DNA from: Nitrobacter sp039808345
GTDB taxonomy: Bacteria > Pseudomonadota > Alphaproteobacteria > Rhizobiales > Xanthobacteraceae
Reading direction: 5' to 3'
Assembly: GCF_047824785.1 (NCBI RefSeq)
Contig: NZ_CP181167.1
Location: forward strand, 620,001-684,000
DNA: 64,000 nt
How positions within the stretch are numbered: position 1 is the first letter of the stretch; the number at the start of each line of letters is the position of its first letter. The notes under the pieces were generated by a model. That model worked only from the letters and a program-made list of their open reading frames with translations, was not told the DNA's origin and searched no databases. The translations under genes were made by a program, and so were the position numbers. This document shows, piece by piece, positions 19,321 to 27,085 of the stretch.

Positions 19321-19424
19321 TCAAAATCGCTGCTTTTCCCACTCCACCGGAAACGGCCTCATCAGCTTGGCCAGCATGATGTCCGGCCGCTGCCTTGCGT
19401 CGAGGATCGCAACAACGTTTATGG
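19321..19424 (-). pseudogene. 3' remnant of the recombinase-partner HTH gene
   Basis: One minus-strand frame reads INVVAILDARQRPDIMLAKLMRPFPVEWEKQRF then stops (TGA at 19323-19321). It matches the tail of the intact gene at 20657-21085 (VEAIIDGRQGSEITLAALMKPFPVEWERQ) with several substitutions, and has no start or upstream part. It is a diverged fragment, not a recent duplicate, and sits on the other side of the baeRF11 gene. Confidence 0.7.
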
Positions 19425-19560
19425 TCCGGGCCGCATTGCCCCTGGCTCCGGAAGCTCCTTGAGACACAAGCGCGCAAACTTCCGATCCGCCAGTTTGCAA
19501 CCATATCTCCCGAGCACTAAGTGAAAGCGTAGATTGTCTCGAAGAAGCGAAGGATCACCC

Positions 19561-20679
19561 ATGCTCTATGTCGACATCCCCGCGCTCTCCGATTTGCGCA
19601 AGCTCAATGATGTGCGCGCCGATGCCTGCGTATCCATCTACGTTCCGACTACTCCTTTGACCCAGGATGTCGAGGCCTCGCGCATCGAGGCCGGCAATCT
19701 CGCTAAGCAGGCCTATGCCCAGCTTGAAGCCGGTGGTCTGGACAAGCGGCGACTGGCGCTCCTGGCGGAACAGCTCGACGATTTGTTGGATGATGACGAG
19801 TTCTGGCGCTTTCAGGCGCGTTCCCTCGCGATCTTTGCAACGCCGGACACCATCCAGACCTTCCGGCTGGCAAATCGACTCCAGTCGGCGATTGAAGTGG
19901 CGGATCGCTTTTTACTCAAGCCGCTGATGCGCGCCATCACCTTCCCAAATGAAGCGTTCGTGCTGGCAATCTCCGAGAACAATGTGCGACTGATCGAGGT
20001 GTTTCCTGACTTGCCGCCGCAGCGTCTGCAGGTGCCGGACCTGCCAAAGGATGCGGCCAGCGCGGTCAAGGTCTCCTCACTTAACAATCGTACCTCGTTG
20101 CGCCGCGTAATGGGGTCGGAGGGTCAGAAGGTACGGCTTGCACAATATTCGCGCATGGTGGATGCGGCCATTCGCCCGATACTTGCGGGACGCGACGTGC
20201 CACTGATTCTGGCTGCGAATGAGCCGGTGGCGGCCATTTTCCGTTCGATCAACAGCAATCCAAATCTCGTCCCCGAAACCCTGACGGTGACCGATGACCG
20301 TTCGACGGAGAGCGAGATCGCCGCAGCGGCGCGGCCCATACTCGATGCCGCCTACGCGCGGGAGATCGAAGGCGTCAGGGCTCTGTTTGAACAACGCGCC
20401 AATGACCGTCGGGCCACCACAGATATCTCGGACGCAGCGCGTCTTGCCACGTTTGGCGGAATAGAAACCCTGCTGGTGAACTTCGACGAGATCGTCCATG
20501 GCACCGTCGACGAGGATACCGGAGCCGTAGTCTTTGGCGAGGAAGGGCCCGACACCTATGGAATTGTGGATGAGATCATGCGTCGTGCACTAACCAGCGG
20601 TGCTCGCGTCATTGCCGCACGCAAGAATGATATTCCGGGCGCAGGATCGTTGGCGGCTACCTTGCGCTATCCGCTTTAG
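19561..20679 (+). CDS. baeRF11-family protein (release-factor-like)
   Basis: This 372-aa protein starts at ATG 19561 with GAAGGATC upstream. The N-terminus (LYVDIPALSDLRKL, VSIYVPTTPL) and the C-terminal NFDEIVHGTVDEDTGAVVF with a final GARVIAARKNDIPG match the bacterial family 11 of archaeo-eukaryotic release factor-like proteins. That superfamily shares the eRF1/Pelota central and C-terminal folds and is proposed to act on stalled ribosomes. Experimental function for baeRF11 is lacking. It is alone on the plus strand, converging on the HTH/recombinase module and overlapping that HTH frame by 23 bp. Confidence 0.75.
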   Translation: MLYVDIPALSDLRKLNDVRADACVSIYVPTTPLTQDVEASRIEAGNLAKQAYAQLEAGGLDKRRLALLAEQLDDLLDDDEFWRFQARSLAIFATPDTIQTFRLANRLQSAIEVADRFLLKPLMRAITFPNEAFVLAISENNVRLIEVFPDLPPQRLQVPDLPKDAASAVKVSSLNNRTSLRRVMGSEGQKVRLAQYSRMVDAAIRPILAGRDVPLILAANEPVAAIFRSINSNPNLVPETLTVTDDRSTESEIAAAARPILDAAYAREIEGVRALFEQRANDRRATTDISDAARLATFGGIETLLVNFDEIVHGTVDEDTGAVVFGEEGPDTYGIVDEIMRRALTSGARVIAARKNDIPGAGSLAATLRYPL

Positions 20680-21085
20680 AAATCGCAAGATAACTACATT
20701 GCCTCTCCCACTCCACCGGAAACGGCTTCATCAACGCCGCCAGCGTGATTTCCGATCCCTGCCGGCCATCTATGATTGCCTCCACGATGTGCGGCGCCAG
20801 TAGGGTGAGGCGCAGGACGCGGCTGACATAGGATGCATTGATCCTCTCTGCGGCGGCAATGTCCTCGACGGTGGCATGAACGCCGGTTTCCACCAGCTTG
20901 CGCCAACGGAAGCCACGCGCGATCGCCTTCACCATGGTGTTGTCGACACGGGCGCGTGGCGGCGTCCATGACGATGTGCCGTCGGGCAGGACGATCTGCT
21001 TGCGGCCACCGCGCCTGGCGAAGGTCAGCGGCACATGCACGGTGATGGTGTCGTGATCGCGCGTGACGGAGGCTTTTTGGGTCAC
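20657..21085 (-). CDS. HTH partner protein of the serine recombinase module
   Basis: This 142-aa protein starts at GTG 21085, overlapping the recombinase stop by 4 bp (GTGA). A central HTH (TVEDIAAAERINASYVSRVLRLTLL, about residues 72-96) and the ending DGRQGSEITLAALMKPFPVEWERQ are typical of a small DNA-binding protein found beside phage-type recombinases in Rhizobiales. It may act as a directionality factor or regulator. The last dozen residues run into the baeRF11 3' end and look like read-through added after the original stop was lost; the remnant at 19321 stops soon after EWEKQ. Confidence 0.7.
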   Translation of the reverse strand: MTQKASVTRDHDTITVHVPLTFARRGGRKQIVLPDGTSSWTPPRARVDNTMVKAIARGFRWRKLVETGVHATVEDIAAAERINASYVSRVLRLTLLAPHIVEAIIDGRQGSEITLAALMKPFPVEWERQCSYLAISKADSAR

Positions 21086-22428
21086 GCTGCTTTCCTCTCG
21101 TCGTTGGGCTTCCGATCAGGGTCGATGCCACCGAGATCCGCGACCAAGCTTGTCAGTCCTTGCGTGCGCAGTCGGATATCCGCGCCCTCGGTGCCGATCT
21201 CGACGCGCTCGACCAGCAGCGCCGCGATGCGCGCCTGTTCGGCCGGGAACAGCTCGTCCCATAGCGGGTCGAGCCGGGTCAGCGCCTCGCGGGCGTCGGC
21301 CGCGGTGAGGCCGCCATCCTGCGCCCGCGCGGACTTCCAAGTCCCAGCCACGATCTCGGGCTGGCGGAACACGGCGCGCAGCTGGTCGATGACAGCGGCC
21401 TCGATCTCTCCCGCTGGTACGCGGCCGATGGGGCATGATCCGGCGCCATGTTTCAGCACGGTCTGGCTGACATAATAACGGTAGAGTCGGTCGCCCTTCC
21501 GCGTGTGGGTCGGCGAGAAGGCCGCACCATCCGGGCCGAACAGCAAGCCCTTCAGCAGCGCGGGCGTGTCAGCGCGTGTGCGGGCGGCGCGCTTCCGGGG
21601 GCTCTCCTGCAGGATCGCATGGACACGATCCCACGTCTCGCGGTCAATGATCGCGTCGTGTTCGCCGGGATAGCTGTCGCCCTTGTGGACCGCCTCGCCG
21701 ATATAGGCGCGGTTCGACAGCATGCGGTAGAGGTATTTCTTGTCGATCCGGTTGCCGCGCGGCGTGCGGATGCCGCGCGTGCCGACCTCCCGCGCCAGTT
21801 CCGTGCAGGACCCGATCTCAAGGAAGCGCGCGAAGATCCAGCGCACATGCGCGGCGCTCTCGTCGTCGACCACCAGCTTCCGGTTCTCGACGCGGTAGCC
21901 GTAGGGCGGCACCCCGCCCATCCACATACCCTTCTTCCGGCTGGCGGCGACCTTGTCGCGGATGCGCTCGGCCGTCACCTCGCGCTCGAACTGGGCGAAG
22001 GACAGCAGGATGTTCAGCGTCAGTCGCCCCATCGACGTGGTCGTGTTGAACGACTGCGTCACCGAGACGAAGGTCACGCCGTTCCGGTCGAATACCTCGA
22101 CCAGCTTGGCGAAATCCGCCAGCGAGCGACTGAGGCGGTCGATCTTGTAGACCACGACCACGTCGACCAGCCCGTCCTCGATATCCTCCAGCAGCCGCTT
22201 TAATCCGGGCCGCTCCAGCGTGCCGCCGGAGATGCCGCCGTCATCATACTGATCGCGGACCAGCACCCAACCCTCGGAACGCTGGCTGGCGATATACGCC
22301 TCGCAGGCCTCGCGCTGAGCGTGGAGGCTGTTGAACTCCTGCTCCAGCCCTTCCTCGGAGGATTTTCGGGTGTAGACCGCGCAGCGCAGCTTGCGGACGA
22401 GCTTCGTTTGTTCGGGCGGCTTCGTCAT
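21082..22428 (-). CDS. Large serine recombinase (resolvase/invertase family)
   Basis: This 448-aa protein starts at ATG 22428 (GGGGGCG upstream); the open frame extends to 22806 only as a shadow of the DUF2924 gene. The resolvase domain has the catalytic Ser in AVYTRKSSEEGL (about residues 17-28), VVYKIDRLSRS and TLNILLSFAQFERE. The recombinase domain has WMGGVPPYGYR and YRMLSNRAYIGEAVHKGD, and a C-terminal zinc-ribbon-like or coiled region follows. It catalyses integration and excision of the element and is probably the integrase of the adjacent prophage. It is intact. Confidence 0.93.
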   Translation of the reverse strand: MTKPPEQTKLVRKLRCAVYTRKSSEEGLEQEFNSLHAQREACEAYIASQRSEGWVLVRDQYDDGGISGGTLERPGLKRLLEDIEDGLVDVVVVYKIDRLSRSLADFAKLVEVFDRNGVTFVSVTQSFNTTTSMGRLTLNILLSFAQFEREVTAERIRDKVAASRKKGMWMGGVPPYGYRVENRKLVVDDESAAHVRWIFARFLEIGSCTELAREVGTRGIRTPRGNRIDKKYLYRMLSNRAYIGEAVHKGDSYPGEHDAIIDRETWDRVHAILQESPRKRAARTRADTPALLKGLLFGPDGAAFSPTHTRKGDRLYRYYVSQTVLKHGAGSCPIGRVPAGEIEAAVIDQLRAVFRQPEIVAGTWKSARAQDGGLTAADAREALTRLDPLWDELFPAEQARIAALLVERVEIGTEGADIRLRTQGLTSLVADLGGIDPDRKPNDERKAA

Positions 22429-22880
22429 CTTCGCCCCCTGTGGTTCTTGAGCCCGAAGAACACCCAGCCGTTCCAGCGCGTGCCGGTGATGGCCCGCGCG
22501 ATGGCGGACAGGGATTTGTAGGGCCGCCCATGCCACTCGAAGCCGTCGGCGGTGACGGTGACGATCTGTTCGACGCCCTGCCACTCGCGCAGCAGCCGCG
22601 TGCCGGTGATCGGGCGGTCGCGATCGGCGCGGATGCTGCGCTTGAATCGGTCGCCGCCGTCCAGTTCTTCGCCCAGCCGTTCCAGCCGCCGGATCGTCTC
22701 CGGTTTCAGCCCGCCATAGGCAAGTTCCTGGATGCGGTAGGCCAGCCGGTTTTCGAGGTGGCGTCGGTTGAAGGGCGGCGGCTCGCTGTCGAACAAGTCG
22801 CGCCACTGTTGCTTCAAGTCAGGCGTCGGCGTGGTCTTGAGCGCGGCCAGGCGCGCGGGGATTGGACCGGGCTTGTTCAT
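22425..22880 (-). CDS. DUF2924 protein
   Basis: This 151-aa protein starts at ATG 22880 (GGAGAA upstream) and overlaps the recombinase start by 4 bp. It contains LAALKTTPTPDLKQQWRDLFD, NRRHLENRLAYRIQELAYGGL and the C-terminal YKSLSAIARAITGTRWNGWVFFGL, the DUF2924 signature. It is regularly linked to serine recombinases in alphaproteobacterial prophages. The function is unknown; a recombinase accessory protein is likely. Confidence 0.88.
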   Translation of the reverse strand: MNKPGPIPARLAALKTTPTPDLKQQWRDLFDSEPPPFNRRHLENRLAYRIQELAYGGLKPETIRRLERLGEELDGGDRFKRSIRADRDRPITGTRLLREWQGVEQIVTVTADGFEWHGRPYKSLSAIARAITGTRWNGWVFFGLKNHRGRR

Positions 22881-23086
22881 GCAGTTCTCCGGTGAGTTGG
22901 AGTTGCATGACGGCATTGGTCGGGCGGATAGTGTAGGAAATTTTCTCCAGTGACGTCAGATACTTCGCCCCGCTCCCGCTCCCGCATCCGCAACCTAACC
23001 AGCCCGAGCGCGAGAAGGGCGCACAACTCAGTGCGGCGCTCAGCAGCGGTCATTCGGTCGGGAGGCAGCGGATTGGGGCGTTTCAT
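22877..23086 (-). CDS. Small conserved protein of the recombinase module
   Basis: This 69-aa protein (MKRPNPLPPDRMTAAERR..., ending LHYPPDQCRHATPTHRRTA) overlaps the DUF2924 start by 4 bp. The three-gene overlap and its conserved ends suggest a real gene that opens the operon. The predicted protein is basic and soluble. The function is unknown. Confidence 0.65.
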   Translation of the reverse strand: MKRPNPLPPDRMTAAERRTELCALLALGLVRLRMRERERGEVSDVTGENFLHYPPDQCRHATPTHRRTA

Positions 23087-23213
23087 GGGGATCCACCATC
23101 AATGGTTATCCCCAGTCAAATACTCACGCGTTCTGGAAACCGTCTCCCCGATTCGACTCCCGGTTGCATTTATAATAGAGAACATAGGATGAACACAGGC
23201 CGGGCGGGTCACC

Positions 23214-24464
23214 GTGAGCAAAAACCTCAAGAAGTTCGTCAATCCGAAATTCATCGCCACCATCGACATCAATCTGATCCGCAGGCTGATGGAGCGGCAT
23301 GACGAGGATCTGCATGGCTTCGATCTGACCGTGTTCAATCAGGACGAAGCTTCCGCTAGAAAGGCAATGGCGGGGTTCTTTGCTGGTCCCGAGGCCGGCT
23401 ATCCGGACGGGCTGATCGCCGATCTGCACCGCATCGCCGAGATTGGTGATGCTAATGGGCTGCAGATCATCCTCGAAAACGCCGCCCGTCACCAAGTCAG
23501 TCTGCTGCCGGTCGATGAGGCCGGCCAGCCCATAGAGGCAGCGCAAGACCCCAAGCATATCGCGCTCAAGGTGTTTCTCGATCATCCGGACATTTTTAAC
23601 AGCTCGGTGGACATGCTGGCCTATCGCTCGCTTTCCTCGTTCAGTGAATTCGCCGGACGCGAAGAAGGAGTTGAGGCTGAGGTGAACGAAAAGACCCTGC
23701 AGGCCTTTCAGCAAAAGGCGGCGGCAATTTTCGAGGCGAATATGCTGGGACGCTTTTGTGAAGCGCAGTTCTATGACGATGACGGTGACATTAACATCGT
23801 CGTCACCCACGGCGCCCCGTTCAAGACCACCGAAACGCTGGCCGAAGGGCAGCAGCGCGCCGTCATCAGCTTTCGCGAGCTGGAACACGCAGTCGTCATC
23901 TACACGCCGTCATCCGGCATCCTGAAGATCGGCCGCATCGTCAAGGCGCAGCGCGAACAGATCGGCGAGATTTTCGCGACCGAGTTTCTCGGCAAGCCCG
24001 GCTTCTTCGGCGCGCCCGATGCGCAGAACCTTTACACGCTCGCACCTGTCGAGCGCGGCGGATTCAATTTCGCCCTCAATGCTGATTTCGATCCGGGGAT
24101 CGTTCGCTTGCAGATCACGGAGGTGCAGGTCAACCGGATTGCTACCGACCAGGCGTCCGGCAAGACAATGGTCCTGCATTCCATAGTGGCGCGGGATGGG
24201 CGTGACAACGCGTTGGCTCGGCTCGGTGAAAACAGCACCGGGATCGTGCTGGGGTCGCCGGACTGGCAGGTCAACCACATCATCATCAAGGTCCATTTCA
24301 ACACCGGAACCAAACGACCAGCGAAAGTGACGGTGAAGCTGAAGGCACCGGCAGCGCCGATGTTCAAGCGTCAGCGTTTTGAAGGCCGCATCATGACGCT
24401 GCTGCGTCGCAATGGATTTGTCCGTGACCGAAACCCTGACGCATTTGCTGCTGCGGCTGAGTGA
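23214..24464 (+). CDS. Conserved protein of unknown function, 416 aa (cassette gene 1)
   Basis: GTG start at 23214 (CCGGGCGGGTCACC upstream). It opens SKNLKKFVNPKFIATIDINLIRRLMERHDEDLHGFDL. It has no signal peptide or membrane segment, a helical first half and a mostly beta-rich second half ending LLRRNGFVRDRNPDAFAAAAE. I recognise no catalytic motif or family. The 3' end overlaps the next gene by 53 bp in another frame. It is divergent from the recombinase module, so the pair looks like cargo between the integration module and the phage genes. Frames and codon use look coding throughout. Confidence 0.7.
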   Translation: MSKNLKKFVNPKFIATIDINLIRRLMERHDEDLHGFDLTVFNQDEASARKAMAGFFAGPEAGYPDGLIADLHRIAEIGDANGLQIILENAARHQVSLLPVDEAGQPIEAAQDPKHIALKVFLDHPDIFNSSVDMLAYRSLSSFSEFAGREEGVEAEVNEKTLQAFQQKAAAIFEANMLGRFCEAQFYDDDGDINIVVTHGAPFKTTETLAEGQQRAVISFRELEHAVVIYTPSSGILKIGRIVKAQREQIGEIFATEFLGKPGFFGAPDAQNLYTLAPVERGGFNFALNADFDPGIVRLQITEVQVNRIATDQASGKTMVLHSIVARDGRDNALARLGENSTGIVLGSPDWQVNHIIIKVHFNTGTKRPAKVTVKLKAPAAPMFKRQRFEGRIMTLLRRNGFVRDRNPDAFAAAAE

Positions 24465-25392
24465 GGCCGAACCGCCGGCTCTGCTATGGGGTCGAGCTGC
24501 CCGGCGCCATTTTGGAGCTGGGTTTGAACGTCTACTCGATGGCAGCATTCTGCTCGAACAGCGGCCGGCGACGGAATGGCCCGTTTGCGGCTCGTGCGAA
24601 TGCGATCTCGACATGCGGCCGTTGACGGCGATCGCGGACAAGTTGGTCGCGGCCTGTCCGCTCGACCGCCGAAACGATGAGGTATTGGAAAAAGACGACC
24701 TTCGTCTGTTCCGGTTCGAACATTCCGCCTTTGCAGACGCCATTGCCAGGCGCTCCTCCCTTTCTAACCCTCCGTCAAAAATCACTGCTGGCCTATGGTC
24801 GCTCGGCATGCTGCAAAACAGCATTGAGGTCTTTCTGACTTTTTCGAGTGTGGTGGCGCGCCAATCGCAGATTGTTGACACCATATTGCGTGTCGCGCGG
24901 GGCCGCAGGCGACTGCTGATTGCGCCGACCCTCCCGGCATCAGAACGGGTCGGGTACAACCGGGCCGATATCCACCTCGCTGGGCTGTCAGAATGCCTGC
25001 GTCCTGATCCGTCGCACGTCATCCCGATTCTGGATATTGATGGCCTTGACCTTGCTCGACCCGAACCACGTCTTATCCTCCAAGCTGGGAAGCAGACCAT
25101 CCTCCTGGATGGCGCGGAACTAAAACTGCCGCCGCGCTCCTTCCAACTGCTGCAGTATCTTGCCAGCCAAGCGATCGCAGGACGGGCTCTGTGCGAACGA
25201 CGCGACATCGAAAAACATCTCTGGTCGACGACAGTATCTGACAAGACGGTCGCCGATGCGGTTCGCGATCTTCGCAACAAGATCAAGCCGATCCTGCCGA
25301 AGGGTGTGACGCCCGAGCGATTTATTGAGAACCGGCAACCTGCCGTCTACCTGATCGCGTTGCCGGCCGACGAGATCAGGATCGACGACTGA
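24412..25392 (+). CDS. Protein with C-terminal OmpR-like winged helix, 326 aa (cassette gene 2)
   Basis: ATG 24412 lies inside the preceding gene. The N-terminal two thirds are unfamiliar: a Cys-rich patch CGSCECD near residue 62, then PLTAIADKLVAACPL. The last hundred residues (LKLPPRSFQLLQYLASQAIAG...KTVADAVRDLRNKIKPILP) look like a Trans_reg_C/OmpR-type winged helix without a receiver domain. It is probably a DNA-binding regulator or sensor that works with the 416-aa protein. It has no membrane segment. Confidence 0.65.
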   Translation: MDLSVTETLTHLLLRLSEAEPPALLWGRAARRHFGAGFERLLDGSILLEQRPATEWPVCGSCECDLDMRPLTAIADKLVAACPLDRRNDEVLEKDDLRLFRFEHSAFADAIARRSSLSNPPSKITAGLWSLGMLQNSIEVFLTFSSVVARQSQIVDTILRVARGRRRLLIAPTLPASERVGYNRADIHLAGLSECLRPDPSHVIPILDIDGLDLARPEPRLILQAGKQTILLDGAELKLPPRSFQLLQYLASQAIAGRALCERRDIEKHLWSTTVSDKTVADAVRDLRNKIKPILPKGVTPERFIENRQPAVYLIALPADEIRIDD

Positions 25393-25495
25393 ACCCGCTC
25401 ACCTGCGAGCCCATAGCTTCCCATAACATGCCCACCCCTATGGGCAATGCGACCCGGCAATCTCGACGCATCCAAGTTGATGTGCCGAGGTTACG

Positions 25496-26071
25496 ATGCG
25501 CCGCTCCATTTCCCCCGATGATCTTTCCATCCTGCGGCATGTGGCTGACCGCATTGCGCGCCGCATGCGCTATCGGCTCGGGCTGCCCGAGCAAGATCTT
25601 GATGATCTGCGCCAGGACCTGCTGCTCGATCTGATCGCTCGGTTTCCTGCTTTCGATCCCGAGCGCGGCCCGCTCGAAGCCTTCTCCCACATGGTTGCGA
25701 CCCATCGTGCATCGCTGATCGGCCGCGCTGTGGGGCGTGAGCGCCAGATCTATGGCAACTCACCGCTGTCGTTGGATGCCCCGCTTACCGGTGACGACAA
25801 CACCGTCGTTCGCGACCTGTTTTCGCAAGATCAGGGACTTGGCGCACTGTTCGGTCAATCCTTCGAGGTCGAGGACGAGATCGTCGCCAACGCCAGCCTG
25901 GATGCCGGCCTGTCGGGGCTTGCTGAGTCCGACCAGCACCTTTGTGTTGCCCTCGCCACATCCACGATCGATCAACTGGCTGCCTCCGGTCATGGCGCCC
26001 GCGCCAGCCTTTATCGCCGCCTCAAAAACATCCGCCTGAGCCTTCTCGCCTACGGCGTCGAGGCCGCGTGA
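25496..26071 (+). CDS. Sigma-70-like transcription factor of the prophage
   Basis: This 191-aa protein has a region 2-like segment (EQDLDDLRQDLLLDLIARFPAFDPERGPLEAFSHMVATHR, about residues 29-70) that matches the sigma-70 helix pattern. A C-terminal HTH resembling region 4 ends TIDQLAASGHGARASLYRRLKNIRL. No regions 1 or 3 are seen. It probably directs RNA polymerase to phage promoters or acts as a late regulator. It is the first gene of the phage early operon. Confidence 0.7.
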   Translation: MRRSISPDDLSILRHVADRIARRMRYRLGLPEQDLDDLRQDLLLDLIARFPAFDPERGPLEAFSHMVATHRASLIGRAVGRERQIYGNSPLSLDAPLTGDDNTVVRDLFSQDQGLGALFGQSFEVEDEIVANASLDAGLSGLAESDQHLCVALATSTIDQLAASGHGARASLYRRLKNIRLSLLAYGVEAA

Positions 26072-26101
26072 GACGGATCTCCAACTCGGTGAGTAATGAT
26101 C

Positions 26102-26494
26102 AATATGAACACGGTTTCTCATAATTTCACCGCCGCGCCGCTGCTGCTGACCGAGGCACAGTTCTGCGCCTGGATCGGCCAGTCGGCTCCGGGCGCCGTG
26201 ATTGAATATCACCGCGGTTTCCTGGCGATCGACACGGTGCGCGCCAGCAGCGATCTCGTTGAGCCTGACTGGAAGGAACTCATTCGCCTCGGTCGCCGTG
26301 CCTGGTGGGCCGCCGAACAGAACCTCGTCCATCTCGTCCAGCGCCGGCTCGGCTCGGATCGCTTTGCCTATCTGGCGATCGCCCGTGCGCGCCCGAAAAA
26401 GCTGCAGGCAACGATGCTGACCCTTTTGGCCCAGAGCGCCGAAACCGATCCGCTCGCTAATCCCAACATTTCGTTTCGTCTCTCCAGACCCTGA
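26102..26494 (+). CDS. Conserved prophage protein of unknown function
   Basis: About 130 aa, from one of two nearby ATGs (26096 or 26105). It includes LTEAQFCAWIGQSAPGAVIEYHRGFLAIDT and an aromatic WKELIRLGRRAWWAAEQNLVHLVQRR. It lies between the sigma-like gene and the primase in the same direction. No domain is recognised; the first 60 residues look like a compact alpha/beta fold. Confidence 0.6.
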   Translation, partial: NMNTVSHNFTAAPLLLTEAQFCAWIGQSAPGAVIEYHRGFLAIDTVRASSDLVEPDWKELIRLGRRAWWAAEQNLVHLVQRRLGSDRFAYLAIARARPKKLQATMLTLLAQSAETDPLANPNISFRLSRP

Positions 26495-26506
26495 AAGGAG
26501 CCTTCG

Positions 26507-26800
26507 ATGTTCGCCCCCTCCAAACTGAGCACCCTGCGCAAATCCCATTATGGTCTTGGCGGCTTGCCCGCCTCGATCTGCGTGCTCGCTCCCCATCGGC
26601 TGGCAAGCTCGGTGCGCCCGATAGACAAGGCCACGCTCGATGATGTGGCCTTCGCCATCATCGAGGCCGAGCAGGCTTACAATGCTGCGGGCGACCGACT
26701 GTTTTCCCTGCGTAAGCTTTACGCCCTCGCGCGTGAAGCAGGTGGTGTCGGCACTGGCTGTGCCGTCGATGCCGCAGCCAAAGCCAGGTCGGAACGCTGA
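26507..26800 (+). CDS. Conserved small prophage protein
   Basis: This 97-aa protein has a good ribosome binding site (AAAGGAG, 8 nt upstream of the ATG). It is mostly helical (DDVAFAIIEAEQAYNAAGDRLFSLRKLYALAREAG). It is part of the early operon, 12 bp after the preceding stop. The function is unknown. Confidence 0.6.
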   Translation: MFAPSKLSTLRKSHYGLGGLPASICVLAPHRLASSVRPIDKATLDDVAFAIIEAEQAYNAAGDRLFSLRKLYALAREAGGVGTGCAVDAAAKARSER

Positions 26801-26802
26801 TC

Positions 26803-27003
26803 ATGGCTATTCTTGCCATCGACTCCGGTCTCAACAACGGCATCGCGCTGCTGAATATCGAGCGCCAGCTCCTGCTGGCGATCGCCAAGCCGCGTGCAGC
26901 GATACCAGCTTCCGGCAGCACAATCCGTCCGGGTGCGATCGGCTCGAAGGAGAGGACGCCGCCGAAATCCGCACCCTGCGCCCCGGTGCCGGACTTCGGA
27001 TGA
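26803..27003 (+). CDS. Short frame with RNase H/RuvC-like N-terminus, possibly broken
   Basis: This 66-residue frame begins AILAIDSGLNNGIALLNIERQ, which resembles strand 1 of RuvC-like nucleases (IDxG with the catalytic Asp), then degenerates. A second frame to TAA 27086 reads plausibly (CDRLEGEDAAEIRTLRPGAG...HHHETMSLEMGRA) and couples to the primase by TAATG. Together they suggest one gene of about 90 aa with a frameshift, or two unrelated frames. Little can be claimed. Confidence 0.3.
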   Translation: MAILAIDSGLNNGIALLNIERQLLLAIAKPRAAIPASGSTIRPGAIGSKERTPPKSAPCAPVPDFG

Positions 27004-27085
27004 GCGCCGAGGGACCGGGAGGCGGCCGCCTTCCGATCCCCGTCCATCACCACGAAACAATGAGCTTGGAGATGGGGCGCGCGTA

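Noticed and set aside
22429..22806. N-terminal extension of the second serine recombinase
   Set aside because: The extension is out-of-frame reading of the DUF2924 gene. The true start is ATG 22428, followed immediately by the resolvase domain.
23150..23170. GATTCGACTCCCGG resembling a tRNA T-arm or attachment core
   Set aside because: There is no acceptor or anticodon stem nearby and only 8-10 bp match the tRNA-Arg T-arm, so chance is sufficient.
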